Notes under the pieces: generated by a model
Told to the model about the DNA's origin: nothing
Databases searched by the model: none
The model's input: only the letters and a program-made list of their open reading frames with translations
Source: Apricaphanius iberus
Lineage: Eukaryota > Chordata > Actinopteri > Cyprinodontiformes > Aphaniidae
Direction: 5' to 3'
Length of the DNA stretch: 64,000 bases
Assembly (NCBI GenBank): GCA_028564705.1
Contig: JAPXFQ010002732.1
Coordinates: 620,001-684,000 of the forward strand
Made by a program: the position numbers and the translations under genes
In this document: positions 1 through 12,300 of the stretch, piece after piece
Layout of the letters: each line of letters begins with the position of its first letter
Position numbering within the stretch: position 1 is the stretch's first letter

Positions 1-174
1 CATAGCCATCTGTTAGAATGGCCCAGTCAAAGTCTAGAGCTAAATCCAATTGAGAATCTTTGGGAAGATTTTAACATATCTGTTCCCACACTTTCTCCAT
101 CTAGTCTGTTTGAGCTTAGGCTATTTTGCAAAGAGGAATATAAAAGCCTAAAAAAAATATGTTTGTTGTCTTAG
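1..174 (+). pseudogene. Tc1-like transposase C-terminal relic
   Basis: The + frame starting at base 1 is open for 57 codons to a TAG at 172-174. It reads HSHLLEWPSQSLELNPIENL and then a tail ending FCKEEYKSLKK. The block WPSQS-x-LNPIENLW is the signature around the third catalytic acidic residue of Tc1-family DD34E transposases, and the FCKEE segment matches the family's C-terminus. The rest of the transposase would lie to the left of the window. This is a transposon remnant in an intron, not a host gene. Confidence 0.8.
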
Positions 175-1740
175 TATGTCAGTGTACATATTTGCAAGGA
201 GTTATTAGGATGAAGTAAAAGAAAAAAAAGAGAGAGAAAAAAACAAGTGAGCTGAACTATTATAGGAAAATATTTATAGCCACCATGGAAGTTTGTTTTC
301 TGCTACAAAAAATTTAATAATTGGGTTAAAATTGCGAACATTATTTTAAGTGATCACGGCGAGGCTAGGGCAACGGGATCAGGGACTCACTACAGTGGAC
401 AGAGGGAAGGAAAGTAGGGCGCTGTGAGTACTGGACTATTTGACACAGATTACAAGTGACAAGCCAATGAGTGTGGTTGGCGGGTGCCCAGCAAGCCAGA
501 ACACAATTCACCCGAGTCGCGACAGCAGCAAGTCTCACTCATCTGGTCTCCAACTCTTTGCCCTCCTCGAGTGGTCCTTTACAGAAACACACTTAGTTGA
601 GATCATTCATTCACCTCTTGACGTCTCATTGCCACAAAGCAACTCCTCTCCGCTTGGACTTCACTGGCTCACATCAGCATTAAGCCCCTGTCTTTATTTC
701 TTTTTTTGTTTGCTAACAAAGTCCCACTAGAGCTTATTCATTTGTGTCTTAAGAGCAGCCAGCTATTTCCACCTGACCTGACAGCTGCTCTGCTGGACAA
801 TTTGAGGAGCCAGCACTGGTCACTTAAAGCCATTTCCCAGTATTTGTATTCATTCTCCTGGACGGTGAGCTGCCTAATTTGGGCTTTGCGAAAAAGAAAT
901 TGGGTTTTTATGGTCGGCAGAGCTCTGAGTGCAGATGTTTCCCTGGTCTCCGGTGGCTCTCTGCTTGTGCAGATTAAGTTTGGTCTGAACTGTTGCTGTT
1001 TGGTTTGCATACAAGCAGCTGGATCTCCAGCCAGTGCTGGACTTTAATATGAAGGAGACATTTTCTGCTCAGCACTTCTGCTGCACTCATTAGAGGGCCC
1101 GTTTTGACGGGGTAGAGTGCGTCTGTGCGTTCGCGCTTGATGCGCATAAACACATGTACGCCGAGTGCTTTTACGTGTCTCAGCCCCACCTGTTCCCACT
1201 CACCGCAGGGTTAATGGATGCATATGTGTGCAATAGGAGGGCCGTAAACTCGTAACTACTCTCAAATGGGTGATATAACCCTGCAGGATGGCACGCACCA
1301 GCAGTCTCCACCCCCTCCCCCCAGTCAGCAAGAGAGCACCACCTACTGGCTCAGCTGCTCTTCACCTGACCTGAGGAGGATGCATCCATCAAAGCCCCTG
1401 CTTGTTAGCTTCTCGTAACCATCTGCTGCTATTTCAAGACTGATGCATATGACTGGAGCTCAATGAGTCTGCGGAGAGACACATTCATTTGGGGTGAGGG
1501 GTGGTGGGCTCTGTTTACTGAGGCAGTAGATGAGGCGAGATGGTATTGATATTTCATTATGAATCTAATAAAGGGCAGCCAGTATTGAGTTTTCATTAAT
1601 AGGGCTGGTTCGGTGCAAATTAACACGTCCACGCTCCACATAATGACTCGGAGAGATGCAGAACGGCTCCAGCTGTGGGTTTTAACTGGCCTCACAGCTT
1701 TGACTGATCTCCCAATCAGCCACTTCCTTTTAGTCTTTAA

Positions 1741-1762
1741 AAGAAGGAGAGAGACAGAGAGA

Positions 1763-1820
<58 letters not shown>

Positions 1821-1822
1821 CT
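1741..1822. repeat. (GA)n microsatellite
   Basis: An interrupted purine tract of GA dinucleotides about 80 bp long. The 104-residue ORF reading through it (Arg/Glu alternation) is a by-product of the repeat. Confidence 0.95.
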
Positions 1823-2887
1823 GAACAGGCAAGATGTGATAAAAACTTAGAAGGGAATCAAAAGAAGTGCAGAATGTGTTTTAACAAAGAACACAATAAA
1901 CCAGAGGGGGAACAAAAAAAGACCTGACCTGAAGAATCAAGACAGCCTTCAATGCATGAAGCATTATCTTCCAAATCTGACTACCACACCTCTGTTTGGA
2001 TTGTTTCTTTAAGAAATCACAAGTGCTACTGCATTTGGAGCCATTAGAGAATGCGGTCCCAGATGAATAGAGGAAAGCTTGCACAGCAACAAACAGTCAT
2101 TAGAACATCGCTAAGATTCATTGTGGATGTTGAACAAAGGAGCAGGTCCCATGGAGTGAATGGTGGTCCATCCTTGATTTTCATACTCTCTCTCTCCCTT
2201 TCTTTTCTCTGGCAGAATGAAGCCATATGGATTTATAGGAATAAAAAGAACCCACAAAGCAGAGAGGCTTATATACGACCAATGTGGAAGCACACACACA
2301 AACAGGGAGTGAGAGGGTGCGGATCTGAGGACAGCCTGAACTTTCAGCACCACAGACAGAGACAGTCAGCAGGGACGCTGATGCTCTGCCTTTATGTTAT
2401 CTCTTTCTTTTCATTCAGCTGTATTTAAACAGAATTGAACATTTCATGTTTCTTTTACCTGGGGCCATGTTATGCTGCCACAATGCTAGAGTGTAGGTTC
2501 TTTATCAAGTCAATTCTGACATCAACACAAGTTATGCATAATGTTACATATATTCCATCTTCAGGGACACTATACACACTGCAGTTCTCATTTTAAACAG
2601 TAGATGTCACTACAAAGGAAAAAGCCTCTAAAGAGTTGCTACAGAAGAAGAAAATAGAGTAGAAAATTATCAGCTGCAAATTAAAAAGTAAAATGAAGTT
2701 GTATGCTTTTATTTTGTCCACAATTGTTTGACATGCCAGATGATTACAAGAACTTAATTTCGTTTTCTTGGAATTAAAACTATTATTTTTAGATTAAGTA
2801 TCTTCTGATAATAAACTGAAGGACCAGAGCAGAGTGAAAAAATACAACTTCTAATGCTACAGAGTAAATGGGAATTCACAAGTTAGT

Positions 2888-4190
2888 AAGTAAAATGTAT
2901 TTATATAGCACCTTTCATTGACAAGGGTCACAAAGCACTGCACAACATCACAACAAAGTAGAAACATCAGCAAGAGTCAACATTAAAAGCATACAGTATA
3001 TACAAAAAAACAGAGAAAGACATAAAATCACAATACAAATCCTTGAGTAAAAAAGACTGTTTTGAGTTGCTTTTTGACAGAGTCAGCAATTTCGCAGCTG
3101 CAGGGGTAGACTGTTCCACAGTCTGGGGGCTAGAGACTGGAAACTTCTGTCCCCCTTCTTTTTGAGACGAGTGTGGGGTACCACCAGTAGGTTCTGGGCC
3201 TGAGAATGCTTCACGCAGAGCAAGGTTCTTCTAAGAGCTGCAGAAAGGTATAATGGAGCCTGACCATGGAGAGCTCTATAGGTCAGAACTAGATTAAGCG
3301 GGTCAGAAAATGGATGGATGGATATTGTCAGCATAAATATGGTAACAAATGCCGGGAAAGGACTGGATGATTCTCGCCAGAGGGAGAATAAAAAAAAACA
3401 AAAAACTAAATATTAAGGGGCCAAGGACAGAACCCACAGGTTAGATGAGCAACGTCAGAACATATCGGTCCTGACACAGAATTTCCTGTCAGATGGGACG
3501 AAAACCAATCCAGTGCGGATTCAGAAACACCGGCCAAAACCTGTAGCCTAGAGCAGTGTTCCCCAACCCTGGTCCTCATGAAACACTGTCCTACATGTTT
3601 TGGGTTTTTTCCTACTTTAGCACACCTGATTTCAATTGATAGCCAATTAACAGGCTTTTGCTGAACTACAGTCATCTGAATCAGGTGTGTTGAAGCAGAG
3701 AAAAACCTAAAACGTCTAGGGCAGTGTGCCTTGAGGACCAGGGTTGGGAAAAACAGGCCTAGACAACAGTAAGTCGTCCTCTACAGTATCAAATGCAGCA
3801 TTGAGGTCCATCAAGATCCACACAGAACATTTGCCAGCGTCAGTAGCCATTAAGAAATCATTGTATACTTTCAACAGTGCAGTTTCAGTTGAATGGTGCT
3901 TCAAAAAACCTGATTGAAAAGGGTCATGAATCAGTGACTGGTACAGGTGGGAGCTAAGCTGGGTTTCAACCACTTTTTTGATTAGTTTGAAAAGGAAGCT
4001 TAGATATGGGACGGAAGTTGCATAGCATACCAACATCAACGCTGCGTTTCTTTTAAACAGGGGTCACCTCAGCTGTCTTAAAGTAAGTGGGGACATGACC
4101 TTGTCTCAACGAGCCATTTATAATCACTAGTAGGCTGGGGCCGATGCAGGTTAAGGTTTGAGCTAGCAGAGAGGGGGGTAACACCTTAGC
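2888..4190 (-). pseudogene. Rex1/CR1/L2-group LINE relic, split by a MITE
   Basis: On the minus strand the pieces lie in proper order for a non-LTR retrotransposon. At 4039-3770 there is reverse-transcriptase sequence with [18 protein letters not shown] and then [14 protein letters not shown], where the first catalytic Asp motif normally reads LLDLSAAFDTVDH. At 3540-3410 follows the next RT block (VSESALDWFSSHLTG, then LTCG). At 3334-3083 is the family's C-terminus (ALHGQAPLYLS, then LWNSLPLQLR and a stop). The 3' tail near 2890-2990 has the common TTTATATAGCACCTTTC motif. The YADD segment is missing, frames are shifted, and a hAT MITE interrupts 3554-3756. A dead copy. Confidence 0.85.
3554..3756. 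mobile_element. hAT-type MITE inserted in the LINE relic
   Basis: The ends are inverted copies of a CCCAACCCTGGTCCTC motif (left 3562-3577, right near 3732-3747). The left end starts CAGTG, as usual for hAT elements. The flanks GCCTAGAG (3546-3553) and GCCTAGAC (3757-3764) form an 8-bp target-site duplication with one mismatch. It interrupts the LINE reverse-transcriptase segment, so it is younger than the LINE copy. Confidence 0.85.
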
Positions 4191-5553
4191 CAAATGTCTG
4201 TATCATTCTCATAATCTGAAGGAATTAATTATTTACCATTTATTGACCATAAACTTTGCAATATGTGTGCGTTGAACAAGAAAGACAACGGTTACTTTCC
4301 AAAAATACGAGATTTATTTACAGAAAAAACAGCAAAATTTTAATCACCAAGCTAGAAAAAGAACACACTACTGGTTTAAAATAAATGAATAGTTCAAAAT
4401 GAAAGAACACAAAAAGATGAACATGAAATAAGATGCGAAACCATGGATTCTGGTGTCACAGTTCTAGATGAATTTGGATGTTTTAAGAACAAAAGACTTG
4501 ATCTGCAGATGCTGGAATAAAACTGAATTTCTTTCACAAAATTTAAGTAGTTAAACTACTTTAGCACCTCTGGTTTACCTCTAAACCAATAAGCAATGTA
4601 AGAAAACACAGAGTTTAACAGAGTTCTGTTTATTACTCTGTAATAGCAATGTTTGTTAGTGAAACGCCGGACTAAACAAAGACGTGGGCTTCTTTAGCTG
4701 TACCTCTCTGCGACACACATAGGGCGTTTAGAGTGGCTCAAATAAATGTATTAAACATTAAACATAAAATGGAAAAACTACTGTCTGATTGAGTATCTTA
4801 AATTACAGGATTTAAAATTACTCTTTCTCGAGAAAAGCCTTTAAAAACACTGATTAAAACGTCCGGCCCAGGCCTGGTTTACCCAAAGATAGCAGATGAA
4901 ACTTAAAAAGTTAATAAAAAGAAGAGGAAACACTTTAAAATTAGTTATCCTATCTAATGCGCCTCTGCCCAAACAGCATGCTAACAAACGATAGCTAGCT
5001 CTGGTTGGTGCGGCTCTCAGCACACGTGGCTCACAGCTCCCGTTTCTCATCAATTGGCAGTCTGAAACTCAGAGGCTCTGGGGGATAAACAACGTCTTTG
5101 TTTATCAATGTTCAAGATTCACCTGGAGTGGTCTTTGGATTCCTTTGGAGCAAGTTTCTGCCAGAAACTCAGGCCTCCCTCTGCCAGCAAAGGAAGATGG
5201 TTGGAAATGATTTTCTGTGCATCCCCGGCCAGCAGAACGCAGAAGAAGGAGCGGGTTCGCAAGCACCCCTATTTATAGATTTCCGCGCTTCCTGTGGAGC
5301 TAGAGCAGAGTGGTTGGTCAGGAGTTACAGAAACAGACAAATGCATTTCTGTGATTCCAGTCTTGTTTGGTTTGAACAGAATCTTCACTGACAATACCAT
5401 CATTACGATAATGCATAAGAGCAGCTTCTCTGTAGGCCAATGACTAGTCAGCTGTAGACAGAGGAAGCATCAGCGTACCCCTCATGCTAACCCTTTATAG
5501 AATCTGTCTATATAGGTCCTTCTTCTTATTAAGACAGATTGGGGTTTCTGTCA
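4191..5553. repeat. LTR-like dispersed repeat, copy A
   Basis: The left part (about 4191-4640) matches 44998-45410 in the same orientation, sharing the segment around TCATAATCTGAAGGAAT, the TTACTTTCCAAA block and GCAGATGCTGGAAT. The motif TCCTGTGGAGCTAGAG (about 5290-5305) recurs at 45428-45443, so copy B lacks the middle. The internal TG and CA dinucleotides near 4195 and 5553 would suit a solo LTR, but the 4-base flanks there do not match. The exact ends and family are unresolved. Confidence 0.5.
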
Positions 5554-6120
5554 CGGTGCCAGAAAAGCTCCCAAGCTCCGTAAGCCAATTGAAATAACAC
5601 AGCCTATTCTTTAAACATGAGGATTGTTCATTAATTGGTTTTCAAACTCCACATCCTCTTTGAAGTGTAACACAATTATTTTTCCATCATTGCAGCTGCC
5701 ACCAATAATGAAATGATTCAACTTTCCAGATTTGTCACTTAGTAGGTGTCAAACACTAGTGCTTGATAGCCGCTGCCCTGCAACATTTATATTTGTTCCT
5801 GATCCAAGCAACCTGGATAAAATGATTAAATTACCTCCTCAGCATGTAGTTAGGTATATGGGGTCCTGCTGATGACCTGAGTATTACCCTCAGTGCAGCC
5901 TTAATGTGAGGCCCATGAAAACCCCAGGTCTTATGCTCTTACACCCAGAAGATTTTGAGACCCTATCTGTGTATAAGAGGGCTGTTTTCAGTAGAGATGC
6001 AATTATGTTTTAGGGAATATCTAATGATGAAAGATGATTTGTGAGGAAACTTTTTTGCCATCGTTGTTAAATTCAATGCACAAAGAAAAGCTTAAACACA
6101 CTGCTTTTCCTATGAGAACT

Positions 6121-6540
6121 CAGCCGATTTGGATGTTCTCAATCCATTAAATGGCCGTTATTAGCGGTTATGCCTCCCAATAAATGCCGTCAGACTGTGC
6201 CCTCTCTACCTACTAGTAGGTTATCAACCATTCGTATCGCTGATAGCAGCCAACTGCCTGCACGTGTCAAAAATTCTTAATCAAAGTAGCATATCGTAAC
6301 TGGAGTTATGTAACCAATCTTAACCAACCCACAAGTTTTATGTCCTAACCTTAAGGTCACAGAAGGACAAATATACTTTCTTTTAAATGCCCAAACCTAA
6401 ACCTAATTGGAAAAGGTTTTAAACACCAAACCGAAAAGTAAGTTTCAGTAGGTAAAAAGGGCACAGTCTGACGGCATTTAATGGGAGTGATAACCGCTAA
6501 TAACGGCCATTTAATGGGCTGATCACATCCGAAACGGGTG
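6121..6540. mobile_element. hAT MITE with perfect 8-bp target duplication
   Basis: A 420-bp element flanked by TGAGAACT on both sides (6113-6120 and 6541-6548). Its ends are imperfect inverted repeats: left CAGCCGATTTGGATG, right, as complement, CACCCGTTTCGGATG. The inverted similarity runs inward about 100 bp, with an almost exact core of some 70 bp (6146-6218 against 6449-6519), so a single strand could fold into a long hairpin. There is no coding capacity. CAG-type ends plus an 8-bp duplication point to hAT mobilisation. Confidence 0.93.
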
Positions 6541-6617
6541 TGAGAACTGTAGGGACGTTTGGGCTAATTCATGACAGCAGAGGTAAAGGCAAAAATTGCC
6601 CTGTTAAATGTTCGAGC

Positions 6618-6775
6618 TGGTCATCCATTCATCTACTTATTGATGTTGGCTAAAGGTTGGGGGCTGGTGCCTATCTCCAGAAGTCTTTAGATGAGAGAAG
6701 GGGTACATCCTGAATAGATCACCAGTTCATTACATATACCTGTCATGTGCATTAGGGATACCCTGAAATTCCAGC
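6618..6775 (-). repeat. decayed SINE/L2 tail fragment
   Basis: On the minus strand this resembles the 3' portion of the repeat that is better preserved at 19657-19957: GGATGAC-type tail at 6621, GGCTGGTGCCTATCTCCAG on the + strand at 6662-6680, then a GGGGTACATCCTGAATAG block. Heavily diverged and without recognisable target duplications. Confidence 0.6.
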
Positions 6776-6972
6776 CAGAGGTCTTGCATGAACAAAGTTT
6801 AAATTGTCTCTACAAGACGCACTGGCATCGAGCAATGATCCACGTTACTGCATTACGTGAGCAGCTTGGGGAACCAATCTAATCGGTGTATCTGATGTAG
6901 GTCGGCGACAGGCGAGCTAAACTGATGACAACAGCGCTGCAACGTCTGGAATCATTTAGTAAACATTGAAAG

Positions 6973-7248
6973 ATGGCTACAGATGAACACCAGTCCTTTC
7001 AAACGACTTTGGTTGCTAAAATGAACGAGTTAGACTTGGCTTTTCATCTAAAAGGCAAACAGAAAACCACGCTCGAATCATTCTTTGGCAAAAAGGACGT
7101 TTTTGCTGTTTTCCCGACTGGATACGACATGAGTTTAATCTACCAGTTAGCTCCGCTGCTAGCTCTGGATATGTCACATCGTGAATTGTCGGGAGTGGTC
7201 ATGGCGTTATCCAGTTGCGTGAAGTCAGAGTTTCAAATGCATGCTTGA
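6973..7248 (+). pseudogene. RecQ-like helicase N-terminal fragment, Walker A broken
   Basis: A 91-codon ORF starting MATDEHQSFQ. Residues about 25-60 (LKGKQKTTLESFFGKKDVFA, then VFPTGY) resemble motifs 0 and I of RecQ-family DNA helicases, where the ATP-binding loop reads PTGxGKS. Here that loop is PTGYDMS: the invariant Gly-Lys is replaced by Asp-Met, which should abolish ATP binding. The ORF stops about 40 residues later and lacks the DEAH box and the second helicase domain. I recall RecQ-like fragments of this type occurring many times in fish genomes, so a repeat-borne origin is likely. A novel short host gene is less likely. No splice partners were found. Confidence 0.6.
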
Positions 7249-7304
7249 TTTAGGCTGTTTTCATCACTAGTTGCTAGACCCTGGATTTTTCTAGACTATA
7301 TTAG

Positions 7305-7500
7305 GCATGTTTTCACTATCACTATTTTCAGTATTACCTTCAGGGTAATTTTACCAGACCTTCCCAATAAGCGTGTATGTCCATTTCCCCAGGCTGGGTC
7401 GACAGGGCTGTTTTCAGGGCCATTTCAGGAACAGTTGCTAGGTGCAAGCTGCGGTCACCTCACTTTGATTGGTTGTAACTCAGAGGGAAATGAGCAGATT
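7305..7500 (+). repeat. unclassified dispersed repeat, copy 1
   Basis: The segment aligns by eye with 60893-61110: a GTTTTCACT/GTTTCCACT start, then CAGGGTAATTTTACCAGACC here against CAGGGCGATTCTACCGGACC there, a CCAGGC block, and the shared end GATTGGTTG. Terminal repeats were not resolved, so the class is unknown. Confidence 0.5.
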
Positions 7501-8718
7501 GTGTAAATGAATGTCCATTAGCCCTTTTTACATATCTGGTCAATATTTTGGTATTTTAGCGCATCTTTGTAAGAACATAAATTTTCTGCCTAAAATCTTT
7601 GTTGTGGGCGCTCTTCAGGTTAAAACTCTATACCCCACTTAAATTTTAAATGGGCATTACTGTTTTCTCTCGAGAGAAGGCTGACATCAGCCATCCCTCC
7701 TGCTGTAGGGTATGAAAGAAGTCAAATCTCCGCCTATGCCTTCTCCACAGAACCTTCCTCCTTTTCCTCTCTTTCCTGCGGTGAATGAGGTGTAGAGAAA
7801 TCCCAAACCTCAAAAAGATCCCTCCTGAAGCAAAGAAGCTCACATTGCTCTCTGTCCGTCTCATTGTCTGAGTCGGTGCCACTGCAGCAGCGCTCCTGTC
7901 AACATGTCAGCCACAGTCCGGCGTTCAATGATCTACCAGGAAATGCCTCCTTCTTGCGCATTTTCTCACACAGGAAACGGGGGTGAAGTAAAACTCTGAT
8001 AGTGGGGTGAGCTGCTCTTTCAAGGGCTAATTTTGTGGAGGAGTAGGCCAACAGATTTGTCCCAACAGAGGAAATTTTGGTGAAATAAAGCCTAGTGACA
8101 TATTGTGAAGTGTTGATAAATGGAATTGCGCCTATTACCATTTTGTAACCATCCGCCAGTTCAATTCACAAATACCTTGTAATTCAAAAAAGGAAATTAA
8201 ATGTTCTTGTAACTCATCCAAATATCTTCATAGCCATTGTGGATCAGTGGTGCAGCCAGAAATTGCTTTTCAAGTGGGCCTGACAAACAATGGGAGAGCC
8301 ATATCAATATTATTGAAATTACGTTTTTCTTGTAGTTCCACTGTCACTTCAACATATTTGTCTCTGTATTGATTAGAAACCGACTGCAAGTTTTAAACAA
8401 ACAGCTTGGAACAAAGTACCCTACTCTTAGACTGTATGGCCACCGTTAGATACCCAATACTGTAAAAAAATATTTGACTCCCTTAAGGGTCCATATTAAG
8501 TCAACTTAATATGGTAGACAGTAAAAGCTGTAGAAGCTGTTATCATGTTGCCTCACTGTGCCATATTTGTTAACCATCCATGTACTGTCAGGTTTTGTGA
8601 ATTGAGAACCCAAATTTTTATGAAGGAAAAAGAAAACAAAACGTACAAAACAAACAGGAGGGCAAAACATGGGAACCTAGGGACGGGAATGTAATGAGGA
8701 CGAACTAGCAGTGTAATG

Positions 8719-9336
8719 TGTTGAATTAAATAATTATCATAAGTAATTCAATGCATGTTCAAGCAGAGACAAAATGGAGCCAATTTCCAGTTTAACATTT
8801 ATTTTGAACAGATTAACAAATTGCAGTTTACAGAGAAAGTTGCCCTAGTTTCTCTGTGGTCCAGACTTAAAGAAATCTGAACAATTAACTGATCTTTATT
8901 TCACAGCTTTATAGACAAGCGGGCCTCTGGGGTTGTAGGCGTTCCTTCTCCTCGAAATCTTACTCCAATCCGATCATTTCCAAACAATGTCTGAGCAATG
9001 ATTTGCTGTCAGAGAATCCTGGAGTCAGAAAATGAATCGTCTCTGTTCTGGGTCAAAGGTTCATTATAAAAATTTATGGTTAAATGGCTATCTGCTTCTC
9101 TAAAAACTTTTCTCCCAGTTTCTTATCTAAACATCCTTGCTTTTACTACTTGCAATAAACTTTGGAAATAAGTTTTACGACTTAAAAGCTTAGCCCCATA
9201 AACCATACTGACAAACCCATCATGCAAGCTAATTAAAACAGACTTTTACTTTCTGAACACCAACCAAGGACTATACAAACATATTCAATACGAGACCGTT
9301 GCACAAAGTAGCCCCAAAAAAATATGAGTCACGACA
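8719..9336 (-). repeat. 3' LTR (minus-strand element)
   Basis: 618 bp, nearly identical to 16053-16672 except for three substitutions and one clustered patch (about 9135-9203). The minus strand carries AATAAA (8803-8798), a plausible LTR poly(A) signal, and an A/T-rich TATA-like block near 9063-9078. Confidence 0.92.
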
Positions 9337-12300
9337 ATTCCCTCTTTCAATCCAATTTTAAAAATGGATTGATTAAAGATCAAAACCTGTAAAGCTTTTT
9401 GAGAATGCAAGACATCAAATCCAAGAAATTTCATCAGTTTAAAAACATGAAGTATTCCAGACTAAAATTCAAAACACAAACTATTAAAGTACCTTTTTTA
9501 ACCTTAACTCCCATTAAAAAATGTAAATCTGTTAATCATAGATTCACCCTCTTTTGGCATTAACCAAAAAATTTATTTTAACAATTCCCACAAACTAATT
9601 CAAAACCCAAAATGTATAGGAATGTCTTACATGTGAAGAGATAATTAAATCTGACTTGATACATGTTAATACTGTGGAAGAAGCTCAGAAAATCCATGAA
9701 CATAGACATTATTACTATATTATATTCTGAAAGAAATCAAACTTAAAGTGTTAAGAAACCTGTGAAATAGAAGGTATTAAGAACCCTTTTAGGCAGTGTT
9801 ACGACTCTTCACTTGTGAATAAAATAGTTAATCAAATAGTTAAACAACCTGTAAAATGCAAAAAAAAAAAATATTCATAAATGTTCAGTCTTTATTTGTA
9901 TTCTGATCCTCTTTCTTCACTCATTTTATCCCCCTCAATGGCTCCTGGCAGCTGGAGAGCGATATACAGAGCTGATCAGTGTGGAGGGCTCCTATTTTTT
10001 TTAGTGTTCCAGTTTTTACTCCCAAATTTGCAAATAACCACTCTCTGAAATGCCAATTACTTCATTAATTGAGCATTTCCCCCAATATACACAAATGCAC
10101 AGACAGGCCCCGCTTCCTATAGCTTAGCCCACCGATGTGGGCTGGTCAAAACCTGCTGTGCAGCTGATTGCTGAGTTGTGATCTTCTGTAGATCCCTCTT
10201 TTGAGATGGCAATTCCAAATTGCCCATCTCATTCAGTGGCACATAGATCACACTGGATGAGTAATATCACCACCCAAACAACCTTCTGGGTGAGCTAGGC
10301 CCCGCCGCCTGTGGCCCCAGCTTCCGATTCAGCTTGGTCAAACCCTTCACGACCCTCCTTAGGCAGAATCCTGCCGATCCTCGACCAGGTTCGTTGTTGG
10401 CGTGGAGCTGCACTTTGTGTGTGTTCCCAGCTGTCATCTGGAACTTTGCTGAACCACTGGACTCCTCACGCCTTCGACCTGGAGCTGTACCTTGGACCCC
10501 TTCAGCAGCTGTAGTCAGCTGTGACCAGAGGAGACTGTGTGCTCCTCACGTGCTGCTGAATCCTGGAGATAATCCTGGGGGCATAAGCTTGTAAACATCT
10601 AAAAAAAGACAGTTTTTTTTTGATCCGGTCTTGTGATCACTCCTTTTCAATCTAATTCAACTGCATTGTGCCAAGAAATTATTTCACCCATCTAATTAAA
10701 AATAATCCCTGGGGAAAGAGCAAATCCACATTATTTTGACACACCGTTGTTTTTCCTAAAAACTAAACCAAAAACACCTCCCTCATTAATGGATTTAAAA
10801 ACAAGAGCAGGCTCAAGAGTTTACTTTTTTGTGTACAGTTCAACTGATTACTATCCATTTGCTTGTTTACCCAAATTGATTCTTAAATTCAGTACATCCC
10901 TGTGGATGAAAACGTAAAAGAAAGAAAAAAATGTTTTTTCTCTCTCACCAGCCAGCAACCCCCTGCTATCGGCCCAATTTTTCCTGCCAAATTTTGTTCC
11001 CGGTAAATGGTGGTATTTTACCCGGAGATAATCCTGGGGAAGACATGGGGTTATCAAAATACGTAGAACCGCGGCCACCTTCGATCAGACAAACAGAAAC
11101 TCTTGTGGTTAATTCAGCAACAGTGACATTGAATCAACAGTCTTTGATCATCACTTCTCACTCCAGCCAAGTGAATTCACACATTGTCCTTGAAAGTTCA
11201 GCTCAGCATGAGGAAACGTGCTCTTTTGAGGGTGGCCTCCAGCTCACCCCTGAAAATATACAGTCACCTGTGCCCCCCTGTGTTTGGGAGCAGAGCACAA
11301 GAGGGTCGTAATTCTGCGCTGGTCGTAAAGATGTTTCTCTCTGTGGCCGTTACGGCGGGCGCCTGGCACTATTGTCATCAGCCCACGCACCCCCACCCAT
11401 CTCATCTCCCCAGGATCATAAATTCCATCTCAAGAATGTTTATCTGAGGGGTTTTCTGCTGCAGGATGAGAAAAAGAGAAAAAATATATAATTAGAGTAA
11501 GAAAAAAAAACAGATAGTCGATCCTCTCAGCTTATTCAAATCAAGTTACATTCAAACATTTTATCTTCATATTCATTAGTCTCCTTCCTCGAATGCTGAA
11601 TTTAAATATCTTCCACACTCAGACTGCCTATGTGGGCTCTATTTTAATTTTACTTCAATCAGTTATACTAGTAATAATTTCTTCAATATCAATTCTGGTA
11701 AAAATATACCAATCAACAGGTTTGCTCTCTCCACCAGGAATAATAATCAATCCTTATACGTCTAATTAAACTGTTGTTCTAATACTTCCCCTGCGTATTT
11801 TAATGAATGATTCCTTCATTTTTCATCCAATTTATATTCTATATTTCATCAATGCAATGCCTTTCTCAATTTTTTCAATTTGATAAATGTCTCTTTCATC
11901 TCATGTGTAAATTAAACATTTATAAAGATGGAGCATCGCAATATCTCATCAACACACTTAGTTCTTAGAAAAACAAAATTAAATCAAAAAAGAAACGAAC
12001 AAAAAGGCTGGATTTTCTGTTAGATATTGCTAATACAACACTAAAACATTGCAATAACAAAAATAAAGGCAATAACCATCTGCAAAGGTTCTATCCCTTT
12101 TTTTTAAAAAAAGTCTCTATGGAAAAGTGGCTCTCCTGGTTTCGCTTCACTGAGGTTGAGACGAATAGCTCATATTGAACTAAACCCCTTTGTAATCAGA
12201 CTTAACACCACTTTTCCCCGACTCTGTCCCTTTAATCAATTAATAATTTCTGCTAATATAAGTATGCTACTTACATTGAGATAACTGTTGTTGATGTTGA

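Noticed and set aside
10311..11447. cluster of + strand ORFs (67-126 codons) inside the LTR element
   Set aside because: Opposite to the element's strand, no domain, short and overlapping; local G/C content explains them.
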